Shown here one piece after another: positions 34,628-43,249 of a DNA stretch of 64,000 nucleotides. The position numbers and the translations under genes were made by a program. Source of the DNA: Rufibacter glacialis (GTDB lineage: Bacteria; Bacteroidota; Bacteroidia; Cytophagales; Hymenobacteraceae). The stretch lies in the NCBI RefSeq assembly GCF_008271745.1, contig NZ_VKKZ01000020.1, forward strand, positions 248,001-312,000. Direction: 5' to 3'. Under the pieces are notes generated by a model, which had not been told where the DNA came from, did not search any database, and saw only the letters and a program-made list of their open reading frames with translations. Each line of letters begins with the position of its first letter. Position 1 is the first letter of the stretch.

Positions 34628-34957
34628 ATGGAAAATAAAGAGAAAAGTCTGAACGACTTACAGGAGATTCTGGAAAGATTAGAGACGCTGCATCCTGAGG
34701 ACCCACAAACCACCTCTTTGGTGCTGGATTACCTGCATGATGCGCTGGACGTTTTCCGGTTCCTTTTCAGGAACGGGTATACAGAGGAACAGCCCAGCCA
34801 CGTGATCAATTACTGCATCATGAAATTGGAGTTTGCAAAAAAGCAGATTGAGAATGATGATGTAGAAGAAGGCCTTAAATTCACTAAATCGGTTATCATG
34901 TTCTTTCTAAAGGAGATAGCCATAGAAGCCGCCGCCGAACAGGCAGAAAATCTTTAA
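34628..34957 (+). CDS. Small helical protein of unknown function
   Basis: A 109-residue protein I do not recognise. It is acidic and almost entirely helical, with heptad-like stretches (LNDLQEILERLETLHPED, then VLDYLHDALDVFRFLFRNGY and IMKLEFAKKQIENDDVEEGL). It has no signal peptide or metal motif and ends in KEIAIEAAAEQAENL. It is the only gene between two duplicated tRNA-Asp copies. It could be a small regulatory or adaptor protein; nothing in the sequence decides this. A clean ATG and good coding character support a real gene. Confidence 0.7.
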   Translation: MENKEKSLNDLQEILERLETLHPEDPQTTSLVLDYLHDALDVFRFLFRNGYTEEQPSHVINYCIMKLEFAKKQIENDDVEEGLKFTKSVIMFFLKEIAIEAAAEQAENL

Positions 34958-35073
34958 AAAGTTCCTGCATCTGACATTTTTTTTCACGATCCTGAAGATT
35001 TCTATTGCACCGTAAAATTTAATCCTACATATTTGCAGCATCAAACGGGGACAATAGGTCTCCGGAGGAAGTT

Positions 35074-35147
35074 GGTCCGGTAGTTCAGTTGGTTAGAATG
35101 CCGCCCTGTCACGGCGGAGGTCGCGGGTTCGAGTCCCGTCCGGACCG
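35074..35147 (+). tRNA. tRNA-Asp (anticodon GTC), second copy
   Basis: Identical in all 74 bases to the tRNA at 34028, with the same anticodon GTC and no encoded CCA. Confidence 0.97.
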
Positions 35148-35154
35148 CAGTAAG

Positions 35155-35193
35155 GAAAAGCCCTTTCGCTCTCAAGCGGACGGGCTTTTTTGT
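35155..35193 (+). terminator. Intrinsic terminator of the second tRNA-Asp
   Basis: Identical to the terminator after the first copy. Confidence 0.85.
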
Positions 35194-35604
35194 TTTCTCC
35201 CTCTTCTGTTCACCTAGGAGACCTTTCATTTATTAGCTACTTAATCATCTATGGACCTCCCTTTCTTAAAAGATGAATGATCTCGCTAATCACCGCCTCT
35301 TTGACCTACATCCAACGGGAAGGCTTTCTCAGTAGGCATTGAAGCTTCTTAGCCTAGCCAATTACTTAAGAAGCAAATACCCACTATTTAATCCCTGTTG
35401 AATAAGGAAAGGGTTGCTTCTCATGGTACACCCTACTGTCTTAGCACCGCAAATTGTTTTTCCAGGCAAGGCTGATCTACTCCTTATATTATATAAGGAG
35501 TAGATCAGCCTTTTTTGCTCTTTTTTAATTACCTAGTACCGGGTAATTATCTGGACTGACAACTACCTAAAAGACCAAGGGGTAATTGGCCGCACCATCA
35601 TCCC
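35194..35604. other. Gene-free interval with an orphan terminator
   Basis: No ORF is supported. The only clear element is the strong hairpin with a T-tract at 35468-35518, which has no annotated transcript to end because the tRNA has its own terminator. Confidence 0.6.
35468..35518 (+). terminator. Strong orphan rho-independent terminator
   Basis: AAGGCTGATCTACTCCTTAT pairs with the reverse complement ending at 35512, and six Ts follow. The T-tract is on the plus strand only. Confidence 0.85.
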
Positions 35605-36036
35605 TCATCCTGGGGAAGGCGAATAACTATCAAAGCTTCCGTCTGAATACAGGAGCATCACAGTTACTAAGGTTTTCTTCGGCTCTTTGCCAAGTTCAGG
35701 GTTTTCATCAGCCGCATCACTTAGATTGGCCTTGCCTTCTGCCCCCGCCTCATTTTTACCAGATTGTATAGAAATTTGGTTCCCTTGTCTTTTGGCTGAA
35801 GCTAGTGGGCGAGAACTGTTGTCTATGAGCATCTCTCCTTCGCCAGTAATCAACCAGCCCGGAGATACCTCCGGAAACCGCTGAATAATTTTCTGCACCA
35901 CCTCCAAGCTAGCCTTGTTGCGGGCAGAAAGAATATGGCTCATCACCGGCCTTGCTACGCTGATCTCGTCCGCGAAGGCAGTTGGGCCTAAATCAGCCCA
36001 ATGGATCAAATCAGTAATCCTTGTTAATAGATCCAT
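35605..36036 (-). CDS. XRE-family (Cro/CI-like) helix-turn-helix regulator
   Basis: A 143-residue DNA-binding protein. The N-terminal HTH covers about residues 5-60: LGPTAFADEISVARPVMSHI and then LSARNKASLEVVQKIIQRFP, ending in the typical VSPGWLITGEGEM. The C-terminal half is low in order (Ser, Lys, Glu, Asp-rich) and closes in VTVMLLYSDGSFDSYSPS. It has no peptidase domain, so it is not a LexA/CI-type self-cleaving repressor. A TACATTTG -7 box lies upstream at 36090-36097 on the minus strand. Palindromic ACAATTGT sites between it and a rightward box suggest autoregulation (inference). Confidence 0.85.
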   Translation of the reverse strand: MDLLTRITDLIHWADLGPTAFADEISVARPVMSHILSARNKASLEVVQKIIQRFPEVSPGWLITGEGEMLIDNSSRPLASAKRQGNQISIQSGKNEAGAEGKANLSDAADENPELGKEPKKTLVTVMLLYSDGSFDSYSPSPG

Positions 36037-36089
36037 ATCAGAAGTAAATTAGAAATAAACACAAAAATAAATTTTTCAAATATTGGCAC

Positions 36090-36097
36090 CAAATGTA
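36090..36097 (-). promoter_or_regulatory. TACATTTG -7 promoter box for the XRE gene
   Basis: An exact TAnnTTTG on the minus strand, 54 bases from the ATG at 36036. Confidence 0.5.
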
Positions 36098-36141
36098 AAT
36101 AAATAATTTAATTAACATTTGTTGTATGAATTAAAAATATA

Positions 36142-36372
36142 ACAATTGTGAATAAATTGTTTAGTTTACATTTATTTATTCAGAAACAATTGATAACTTT
36201 CTTTTACCTTCAATTGGTCTCTTCACTCTTCCATAAGGGTCTAATTTATTCTAGCACATTTAATCTATTCTATGGCCAATAGGCAAATCACTGGCTATCA
36301 ATATAATCATATCTAAAAACAGCCATACATTCTTAGAACAATTGTAAACTAGGCCATTATTTACAATTGTAA
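36142..36372. promoter_or_regulatory. Four ACAATTG-type palindromic sites, candidate operators
   Basis: ACAATTGT at 36142-36149, ACAATTGA at 36186-36193, ACAATTGT at 36338-36345, and TTACAATTGTAA (a perfect 12-base palindrome) at 36361-36372. The last site ends 10 bases before the TATATTTG box at 36383, a repressor-like position. In such AT-rich DNA some chance matches are expected. Confidence 0.4.
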
Positions 36373-36382
36373 TTTCATTCCC

Positions 36383-36390
36383 TATATTTG
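36383..36390 (+). promoter_or_regulatory. TATATTTG -7 promoter box, divergent from XRE
   Basis: An exact TAnnTTTG match 19 bases before the ATG of the small ORF at 36410. No clear -33 TTG at the standard spacing. Confidence 0.4.
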
Positions 36391-36409
36391 TCTATCCTAT
36401 AGAGATAAC

Positions 36410-36604
36410 ATGGGATTGCCTCCTTTTCTGCTGGTGAAAGGAAAGTTTAAATGGGACCGGCATAAAACACCACCCTTGCCATCCTTAGTAAGAATCACAA
36501 GAGAGGCCATTTTTGGTGTAGGAAAATTAGAAGCTGAAACAAAAGCGCACCATTTTAAGAATTTCACTTCTATAGGATTCGTGTCGTGTCGAAAGGAAGA
36601 ATGA
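36410..36604 (+). CDS. Doubtful 64-residue ORF, divergent from XRE
   Basis: A 64-residue basic ORF (MGLPPFLLVKGKFKWDRHKT...). It has no recognised family. Its only support is position: it follows a TATATTTG box and palindromic sites next to the XRE gene. Against it, the opposite strand is also open, and its first bases (CCTCCTTTTCTG, GGTGAAAGGA) resemble intergenic repeats that I recall from Bacteroidota, so it may be non-coding. Confidence 0.2.
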   Translation: MGLPPFLLVKGKFKWDRHKTPPLPSLVRITREAIFGVGKLEAETKAHHFKNFTSIGFVSCRKEE

Positions 36605-36651
36605 TCAAGCAATTAAAAACCAGCATGAGACTCTAAGGCCCCAATTTATAT

Positions 36652-36689
36652 TTGTCTGAATCTCTTCTTCTTGTCTGAATCTCTTCTTC
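36652..36689 (+). repeat. Tandem duplication of a 19-bp unit
   Basis: Two exact head-to-tail copies of TTGTCTGAATCTCTTCTTC. A second small repeat, TTATGGTAATGCAGA at 36695 and 36713, follows. Confidence 0.85.
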
Positions 36690-37368
36690 CCTGATTATGG
36701 TAATGCAGATGTTTATGGTAATGCAGAAGAACCAGAACGCTATTCTGTAGGAAGTAGGACTATGGCTTAATCGTTTTTAGTCTGCCATAAACTTTCTTAT
36801 TGAGCTGCGGCTGTCAAGGAAATTTGGAACCACGAAGAGTTCCCCTTTTCTGGACAACTTCAACTGCCAGTAAGGACGGTCTTTTACTTGAATTTATTTC
36901 TTATTCACTCAGTGGGGTTGGGAGGTTTTGAATAATTGAGTTAAAAAAAGAGGTTTAGTTTTCCTTTTGCATTTCAACGGGAAGAAAACAGGCAGAAACG
37001 AATGATCGAGTTGATAGAAGTTTCTTCCTTGCCTCCACTAAATAAGGGATTCACTTAAGAGTTAATCTACAAATTTGGTGACGGAGATAGAAGACTACTT
37101 AGTAGAATGAACAAATGATAGGAGCTTAGTGGCCACCCTCAGCACCTGCAGGACCCTAGACTGTGTTTGTCCATCCTTTACCTAGCAAAGTTTTATTTCG
37201 GGCCTAATACAGCCCTTCCATCTAATTTTACTTGCTTCATTAACCCTCTAAGCAGGCAGCTGCCATTGTTAGCCCACTGCCTCTGAGAACAGGCAGAAAC
37301 AGTTTTAAAACTAGCTCTATATTCCACCTCCTCTTTCCTGCATTCACTACCATACGACCTAAAAGCAG

Positions 37369-37406
37369 AAGCCCCCTATGCTTAGAAATCTAAGCATAGG
37401 GGGCTT
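37369..37406 (-). terminator. Terminator hairpin of the L,D-transpeptidase gene
   Basis: AAGCCCCCTATGCTTAGA and its exact complement around AA, 28 bases past the stop codon. The T-tract is weak. Confidence 0.75.
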
Positions 37407-37434
37407 GCCAAAAGAGGAACAAAAAGGTGCTTGT

Positions 37435-39108
37435 TTATCTAAAATAGGCCATTTCTAAATCACGGTCATGGTTGTAGATATCATCCCGGAAATGAACGGC
37501 CCCGTTCTTATCTACCCAGGCGGTGAAGTACACAATATACACCGGTACCTTAGCCGATAGGTTGACGTACTTTTCCTGGCCTCCGTGCATGGCCGCATTG
37601 ATAGCCGATGGTGTCCATTGCTTCTGGTCCTTCAGAAGGTACTGGGTCAACTCAAACGGCTTCTCAATCCTGATACAGCCGTGGCTGAAGCCCCGCTCTG
37701 TTTGGTTGAACAAATGGTCAGAAGGGGTGTCATGCAGGTACACGTTGTGTTCATTGGGGAAAATGAACTTCACAAACCCAAGTGGGTTCTTGCTTCCTGG
37801 CCGTTGCCGCACCCTGTATTTGAATTTTTCGTCTACAGAATGCCAATCCACTGAAGAAGGAGACATTACCTCTACTTTGTTGTTGCCAATGTCTTTCACC
37901 AATTCCATGTCATTGGAGGCAAGGTAGTTGGGGTTGCGGGCCTGGGCCGGGGCGATTTCCTCCGCCAGAATCTGAGCCGTTACGTTCCAATAAGGATAGA
38001 ACACAATGTACTCCATCTTGTCACTGAAAACCGGGGTAGCGTGCATTTCTTTCCCCACCACCACTTTCATGTTCATGACCTCATTCCCCTTCTCATACAC
38101 ATGCAGCATGTACTCCGGGATGTTGATGAACACGTATTTGTCTTCAAATTTTTTGGGTACCCAGCGCCAACGCTCCATGTTGATGATGATCTGGTCAATT
38201 CTTTGCTCAATGGGTACGTTCATGACCCGCAGGGTTTCACCCCCCACTACGCCATCTGGCTTTAAGCCGTGCCGAACCTGGAAGGCTTTTACGGCCGAGG
38301 CCAGAGCGTCATCATAGACCAGGCTTTGCGGGGCATTGGCCGCCGGTGCACCCAGCATGCGGTGCCGCAGGGTAACCACTGCCTGAGCAGAATCTCCGGG
38401 TTTCAGCATTTTAGTAGCCAACTCCACCTTGGGCCACCCGCCTTTCTGCTTGGCCTCGCGGTATTGTTTCAGGGCCTGGCGCAACCGGATATAATCAGGG
38501 TGCAAGGCCTCAAACTCATAGTACGGATAGCGGCTCTCCCGCTCTTTCAGAATGGTTTGCAGGGCTTTGTGCAGCTTGATCTTGTTTTTCTTCACCTCCC
38601 ACTCAATGCTCTCAATGCTACGGGGGTCAACCGTTCCGCGGTAGAAATCATTGGCGTACTTGAAATAGGAGGCGGTGAGGGTCACATCAAGCTCCTCCTG
38701 CAGTTTATGGCGCACTGAATCATCCTTGGCCTGCTCCAGGGTCTGGATCATCTGCTTCAGGTTCCGGCGGTCATAGTCCTGCGGGTTTAAGCCTTCTTCA
38801 TGGGCTTTGTTTAGGACCTCCATAAATTTGAATGCCTGGGGCACCAGTTCCCCGTTCTTAAACCAGGCAAAGCGGTACTGCCGCTCGCGGTAGAACAGTT
38901 TCATGAGGTCCAGGTGCTTTTTGAAATCTGGGTCCTGTTTTGTAAATGTGACTACGTATACACTGTCTGTCTGCTGGGGAAATTCTTTGGCATTCGCCAG
39001 CGCCACCTTTTTTTGCTGCTTGTCACCTGACTTGGCGCAAGCCGAAACCAGCACCAAGAGAACCAAGCTTAGCAGAAAAAGAGGAAAAATAGGTTTATTT
39101 AACTTCAT
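37435..39108 (-). CDS. L,D-transpeptidase (YcbB/LdtD-like) lipoprotein
   Basis: A 557-residue envelope enzyme. The ATG at 39108 opens a lipoprotein signal (PIFPLFLLSLVLLVLVSAC, lipobox VSAC). The domains in order are a helical scaffold (about 60-230), a peptidoglycan-binding-type repeat (VKAFQVRHGLKPDGVVGGET near 270-290) and the YkuD catalytic domain. The catalytic SHGCIRIEKP, with the nucleophilic Cys, is near residue 480. It would form 3-3 peptide cross-links or anchor proteins to peptidoglycan. The longer reading from 39222 would bury the signal peptide and is rejected. Confidence 0.93.
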   Translation of the reverse strand: MKLNKPIFPLFLLSLVLLVLVSACAKSGDKQQKKVALANAKEFPQQTDSVYVVTFTKQDPDFKKHLDLMKLFYRERQYRFAWFKNGELVPQAFKFMEVLNKAHEEGLNPQDYDRRNLKQMIQTLEQAKDDSVRHKLQEELDVTLTASYFKYANDFYRGTVDPRSIESIEWEVKKNKIKLHKALQTILKERESRYPYYEFEALHPDYIRLRQALKQYREAKQKGGWPKVELATKMLKPGDSAQAVVTLRHRMLGAPAANAPQSLVYDDALASAVKAFQVRHGLKPDGVVGGETLRVMNVPIEQRIDQIIINMERWRWVPKKFEDKYVFINIPEYMLHVYEKGNEVMNMKVVVGKEMHATPVFSDKMEYIVFYPYWNVTAQILAEEIAPAQARNPNYLASNDMELVKDIGNNKVEVMSPSSVDWHSVDEKFKYRVRQRPGSKNPLGFVKFIFPNEHNVYLHDTPSDHLFNQTERGFSHGCIRIEKPFELTQYLLKDQKQWTPSAINAAMHGGQEKYVNLSAKVPVYIVYFTAWVDKNGAVHFRDDIYNHDRDLEMAYFR

Positions 39109-39387
39109 AAGGGTTGTTCCTGAATTTGAGGTGTGGTACTTATACTTAATCCGGGGTAAAAAGTTAAATCCTTCTAAGCCCCTAAAATTGGAGAAATCAT
39201 ATATGGTGACTTCTGCGATCAAAGTCCGGGTTTAAATCATTCAAAGTCTCAAATAGTATGCCGATAGAGGGAGAAGAGCAGAACAATTATCCAGATAAAA
39301 GGTTTTTTTCTTCTCCATTTTTACTAATCAACGCTGGTCACTTAGCTCCAACTCTGCTTTATTAAACAAACCCAACCTGTAACTAAA

Positions 39388-41184
39388 ATGGATTATAGCC
39401 ACAATTCCCCTGCCTCTTACCCTAAAGACCCGCACAGTTTCGCTGATCCTGCGGTGGCCCGCATCACCCACGTTGACTGGACCCTGGAGGTCGATTTTCA
39501 GCTGAAGAAGATAAGGGGCCAAGGCACCTACTTCGTTCATCACCAGGGGGCTCCTGAACTGGTCCTGGACTGCCATCACCTCCTGATCAAGAGTATCAGA
39601 CTAGACGATTCAGAATCTGAAGTGCCCGTTACCTTAACCCCAGAGAAACCTTTCCTGGGTCAGGGCCTGCTGATTCCTTTAGTGCCCAACACCCAAAAAG
39701 TGCACCTCGCCTTTGAAACCACGGCGGCCGCAGCGGCCTTGCAGTGGCTGGAGCCTTCGCAAACGGCGGGCAAGAAAGAGCCATTCCTGTTCACCCAGTC
39801 CCAGGCGATCTTGGCCCGCACCTGGCTGCCCTGCCAGGACAGCCCCAGCATTCGGTTTACCTACACCGCCCAGGTGAAGGTGCCCCCGCATCTGTTGCCG
39901 CTCATGAGCGCCACCAATCCCCAGGAGAAAAATGCCAGCGGCACCTATTTCTTTAAGATGGAGGAGCCTATTCCCTCTTACCTGCTGTCTCTGGCCGTTG
40001 GCGACCTGGCCTTTTCGCCCGTGGGCGAGCGCTGCGGGGTGTATGCCGAGCCTGCCACCCTGGCGGCGGCCGCTGATGAGTTTGCTGATACCGAGAAGAT
40101 GCTGCTGGCGGCGGAGAGCCTGTATGGTCCTTACCAATGGGGCCGGTATGATCTGCTGGTGCTTCCGCCTAGTTTTCCGTTTGGCGGCATGGAAAACCCT
40201 AAACTCACCTTCGCCACCCCCACCATCATTGCTGGCGACCGGTCATTGACCAGCCTGGTGGCCCATGAGCTGGCGCATTCCTGGTCGGGGAACCTGGTCA
40301 CCAATGCCACCTGGAATGACTTCTGGCTCAACGAGGGCTTCACCGTCTATTTTGAGCGCCGCATTATGGAAGCCTTGTATGGCCGGGATTATGCGGAGAT
40401 GCTACATACCCTGGGGTACCAGGACCTGTTGCACACCCTGGACGAACTGAAGCACGCCCCTCAGGACACCTGCCTTGAATTGAACCTGGGGAACCGCGAT
40501 CCCGACGAAGGACTCACTGAAATCGCCTATGAGAAAGGCAACCTGTTTCTGCGCCAGATAGAAAAATTAGTGGGCCGCGATGAGTTTGACGCCTTTGTAA
40601 ACCTGTATTTCAGCACCTTCCAATTCACCTCCATGGACACGGCTTCTTTTGAGCGGTTTCTGGAAAAAGAGCTTTTAAACGGGAAGGAGGACCTGAAACA
40701 GAAGCTGCAACCCGCCACCTGGATCCATACCCCTGGCATCCCGGCTGGCACGCCGGCCCCAGAGTCCATCCTTTTCAAGAAAGTGAGCCAGGAACTGCAC
40801 CGGTGGCAACAAGGTACCCAAGCGGCGGAACTCTCTTCCCAAGGCTGGAGCACCCATGAATGGTTATTTTTCCTGAGCAATTTAGCCAAGACTTTAAAGA
40901 CCCAGCAACTGGCGGAGCTGGACAGCACCTTTCATTTCACATCCTCCGGCAACGCAGAGATCCAGGCAGAATGGTTCAAACATGCCATTCGCCACCACTA
41001 CCGCCCTGCTTTTGCCGCCCTGGAGGAGTTTCTGGTGCGGGTAGGCCGCCGGAAGTTCCTGTTACCGCTCTACAAAGCTTTGCTGCAAACCCCGGAAGGC
41101 ACCGCCATAGCCAAGGATATCTACCAGAAAGCCCGCCCCAATTACCATGCGGTGTCCACTAACTCTTTAGATGCTCTTTTGTAA
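39388..41184 (+). CDS. M1 family zinc aminopeptidase (leukotriene A4 hydrolase-like)
   Basis: A 598-residue metallopeptidase. The substrate-binding GxMEN motif is FGGMENPKLTFATP near residue 268. The zinc site HEXXH-X18-E is VAHELAHSWSGNLVTN and WLNEGFTVYFER near residues 290-320. The C-terminal helical domain (about 470-598) matches the leukotriene A4 hydrolase-type repeat. It has no signal peptide, so it is probably cytoplasmic. It removes N-terminal residues from peptides. It has its own strong terminator shared with the converging DUF892 gene. Confidence 0.94.
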   Translation: MDYSHNSPASYPKDPHSFADPAVARITHVDWTLEVDFQLKKIRGQGTYFVHHQGAPELVLDCHHLLIKSIRLDDSESEVPVTLTPEKPFLGQGLLIPLVPNTQKVHLAFETTAAAAALQWLEPSQTAGKKEPFLFTQSQAILARTWLPCQDSPSIRFTYTAQVKVPPHLLPLMSATNPQEKNASGTYFFKMEEPIPSYLLSLAVGDLAFSPVGERCGVYAEPATLAAAADEFADTEKMLLAAESLYGPYQWGRYDLLVLPPSFPFGGMENPKLTFATPTIIAGDRSLTSLVAHELAHSWSGNLVTNATWNDFWLNEGFTVYFERRIMEALYGRDYAEMLHTLGYQDLLHTLDELKHAPQDTCLELNLGNRDPDEGLTEIAYEKGNLFLRQIEKLVGRDEFDAFVNLYFSTFQFTSMDTASFERFLEKELLNGKEDLKQKLQPATWIHTPGIPAGTPAPESILFKKVSQELHRWQQGTQAAELSSQGWSTHEWLFFLSNLAKTLKTQQLAELDSTFHFTSSGNAEIQAEWFKHAIRHHYRPAFAALEEFLVRVGRRKFLLPLYKALLQTPEGTAIAKDIYQKARPNYHAVSTNSLDALL

Positions 41185-41196
41185 TAATAAGGACTT

Positions 41197-41244
41197 AAAC
41201 GCAGTACAGCCCGCCTGAAGAATCGGGCGGGCTGTACTGCGTTT
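41197..41244. terminator. Bidirectional terminator
   Basis: AAACGCAGTACAGCCCGCC and its exact complement (41226-41244) around a 10-base loop, with A and T runs outside. It lies between two convergent genes. Confidence 0.88.
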
Positions 41245-41256
41245 TCTAAGGAAGGA

Positions 41257-41751
41257 TCAATGGTTCTCCGCTCTCCGGTTCACGGCGGTTTCCGCGATCA
41301 TGGTCAGCTTCTCATCGGTCATTTTCTCCTCGTTCAGGATCTCTTTCAAGTGGTTCAGCACATCTGTGTGCCCCAGGAATTTGGCATAGGTACAAGCGGT
41401 GCCGTAACCGGCGATTTCATAATGCTCTACCCGCTGGGCGCAGGCAATGATGCCGGCATCCATCACTTCAGGGTCGGCGTCATGTTGCATGAAGGCTTTG
41501 GCTTCTTTCAAGATACCTTCCATGGCCATGCATTTCTCGCCGTCGCCGCTGATGCCCAACACCTGAAAGCATTGCTCCAGCCGTTGAATCTGCTGCTGGG
41601 TTTCCCGCATGTGGGTTTCCAGGGCGTTGGCCAGCTCTGGGCTAGAAACCATCTCCATCATTTCCGGCATCGCCTTCATCAACTGCTGCTCGGCGTTATA
41701 TAGGTCCTTCATTTGGTGGAGGAACAGGTCATTCAAGGATGTTAATTTCAT
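41257..41751 (-). CDS. DUF892 ferritin-like protein (YciE/YciF type)
   Basis: A 164-residue four-helix protein of the DUF892 family. It opens with the family signature LNDLFLHQMKDLYNAEQQL, followed by METHMRETQQQIQRLEQCF-like helices and IIACAQRVEHYEIAGYGTA. Acidic and histidine residues fit a di-metal centre, but activity in the family is not established. Relatives are induced by stress in enterobacteria. It is monocistronic and converges on the aminopeptidase gene. Confidence 0.92.
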   Translation of the reverse strand: MKLTSLNDLFLHQMKDLYNAEQQLMKAMPEMMEMVSSPELANALETHMRETQQQIQRLEQCFQVLGISGDGEKCMAMEGILKEAKAFMQHDADPEVMDAGIIACAQRVEHYEIAGYGTACTYAKFLGHTDVLNHLKEILNEEKMTDEKLTMIAETAVNRRAENH

Positions 41752-42081
41752 AGCTATCTAATTTGGTTAAAAATGCTTTGGGTAAACCTGTTTTCTAAAG
41801 GCAAGGCCTTGGGAACTGGCTTATACAATTAACCTTACCGGCGAGGAGGTATCCAGCTGAAGTGAAGCTGGGAGACCCTTATTTCTGACAAATGACCTCT
41901 CTTTCCTTATCGCTTTCCTAAACAGGTAGGGTTTACCTTCTATACGGTGCCTTACCCGGGTAGTTTAAATGAATCCAGAAGAATCTGGACTATTTTGGTG
42001 AACTGGCAACGGAGTGGGCAGCATCACCTGTAAGCCCGTATAAACTCCTACTTTTGCAGAACAGGATAATTTTACGCATAC
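41752..42081. other. Gene-free divergent interval
   Basis: 330 bases between the DUF892 gene and the cyanophycinase gene. A degenerate hairpin-family sequence lies near 41783-41800. I see no exact TAnnTTTG box on either strand and no other structure. Confidence 0.5.
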
Positions 42082-42966
42082 ATGACCAAATTTGAGCAGG
42101 CTCCCAAAGGCATTCTCATCGCCGTGGGCGGAAACGAAGACAAAGGCACCTACCCTCGCGCAAAAAAGCAGTTCCACCTGAATTTCTTTGAGTTAGGCAT
42201 CCTGAAAAGGATCATTGACGAGATGGGCGGTCCTGAGGCCCGGGTGGAAGTGATCACCACCGCCTCTATGATTCCCGAAGAGTTGGGTGCGCTCTATCTC
42301 CACGCGTTCCAGGTTCTGGGATGCAAACAGGTCAAGGTTTTAGACATAAGGGAGGAAGCCGATGCCTTGAAACCAGAAAAACTGGAGCGGTTGCGGCAGG
42401 CCTCGGGGGTCATGTTCACGGGGGGCGACCAGTCCCGCCTGTTCCAGATCTTCTCCGGCACCGCTTTTCACCAGATCCTGCTGGACCGCTACCGCCATGA
42501 GGAAGGTTTTGTCATTGCCGGCACCAGCGCCGGGGCCATGGCCATGTCAGACATCATGATCCAGGGGGGCAGCAGCAGCCGGTCTTTGCTGAAAGGGTCT
42601 GTGAAGCTGGACCGGGGCCTGGCTTTCCAGGAAAATGTGATCTTTGACTCGCATTTTGTAAAAAGAGGCCGTTTTGGCCGCTTGATGGAAGCCGTGGCCA
42701 CGCACCCCTTCAAGATTGGCATTGGCTTAGGCGAAGACACCGGTGTTCTGATCAGCCAGGGCCACCTGATTGAGACCATCGGCTCAAACCTGGTTATTGT
42801 GGTAGACGGCCACCACATCCAACACAGCAACGCCTCCTACGCCGCCCCGGGCACCCCGCTTTCCATTGAGAACCTGCGGGTGCACGTGTTGGCCTTCGGA
42901 AATTTCTATGATATAAGAGAGCGGAAATTTTACGTGGGTCAGAAGGTTCACCAACCAGAGGAATAG
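42082..42966 (+). CDS. cphB: Cyanophycinase
   Basis: A 294-residue serine peptidase of family S51 that cuts the storage polymer cyanophycin (poly-Asp with Arg side chains) to beta-Asp-Arg dipeptides. The nucleophile elbow is IAGTSAGAMAMSD near residue 152. Earlier features are ILIAVGGNEDKG, EVITTASMIPEE and FTGGDQSRLFQIF, all typical. The length is that of cytoplasmic enzymes, and no signal peptide is present. The next gene on the opposite strand, an isoaspartyl peptidase, would finish the breakdown. A cyanophycin synthetase is not in the window. Confidence 0.94.
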   Translation: MTKFEQAPKGILIAVGGNEDKGTYPRAKKQFHLNFFELGILKRIIDEMGGPEARVEVITTASMIPEELGALYLHAFQVLGCKQVKVLDIREEADALKPEKLERLRQASGVMFTGGDQSRLFQIFSGTAFHQILLDRYRHEEGFVIAGTSAGAMAMSDIMIQGGSSSRSLLKGSVKLDRGLAFQENVIFDSHFVKRGRFGRLMEAVATHPFKIGIGLGEDTGVLISQGHLIETIGSNLVIVVDGHHIQHSNASYAAPGTPLSIENLRVHVLAFGNFYDIRERKFYVGQKVHQPEE

Positions 42967-43249
42967 ATTAGCTTGGTTTGCGGCTTCCTTCTCAAAATCA
43001 AGCCCAAAACCGGATGTCTTGGAAAATAGCCTATCCTAAAACCTAAAGGCATTGATTGCCTGCAAAAAGTTTAATTCATCCCCCACCGATACCTCCGTTT
43101 AGGTCCTCTTTTATGATTTTAATAGCCAACGGAAGGAGTGGTTCAACAAGCCTTCATTAGCGCCCAAAAGATACTGGCTGCAAGAAAATTTGCATCAAAG
43201 GCATTCCCTCTTTTAGACCTAAATGGCTGATGCGTTGGCTTGGGAAAGT

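Larger units (their letters stand above)
35028..35196 (+). repeat. Second copy of the tRNA-Asp duplication
   Basis: It matches 33982-34150 almost base for base. Upstream, a TTG and CATATTTG pair with 20-base spacing may be its promoter. Confidence 0.9.
36037..37434. other. 1.4-kb AT-rich interval without a clear large gene
   Basis: It holds ACAATTGT palindromes (36142-36372), promoter boxes TATATTTG at 36383 and 36647, a doubtful 64-codon ORF (36410), a 2 x 19-bp tandem repeat (36652-36689), an 18-bp-period repeat of TTATGGTAATGCAGA (36695-36727) and the terminator of the L,D-transpeptidase gene (37369-37406). The base composition is clearly more AT-rich than its neighbours. Confidence 0.7.

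Noticed and set aside
36397-36612. 71-codon minus-strand ORF opposite the doubtful ORF at 36410
   Set aside because: No promoter or start context is seen, and both strands being open suggests composition, not coding.
36037-37434. Prophage remnant next to the XRE gene
   Set aside because: No integrase, structural gene or attachment-site pair can be seen; only the regulator and AT-rich DNA.
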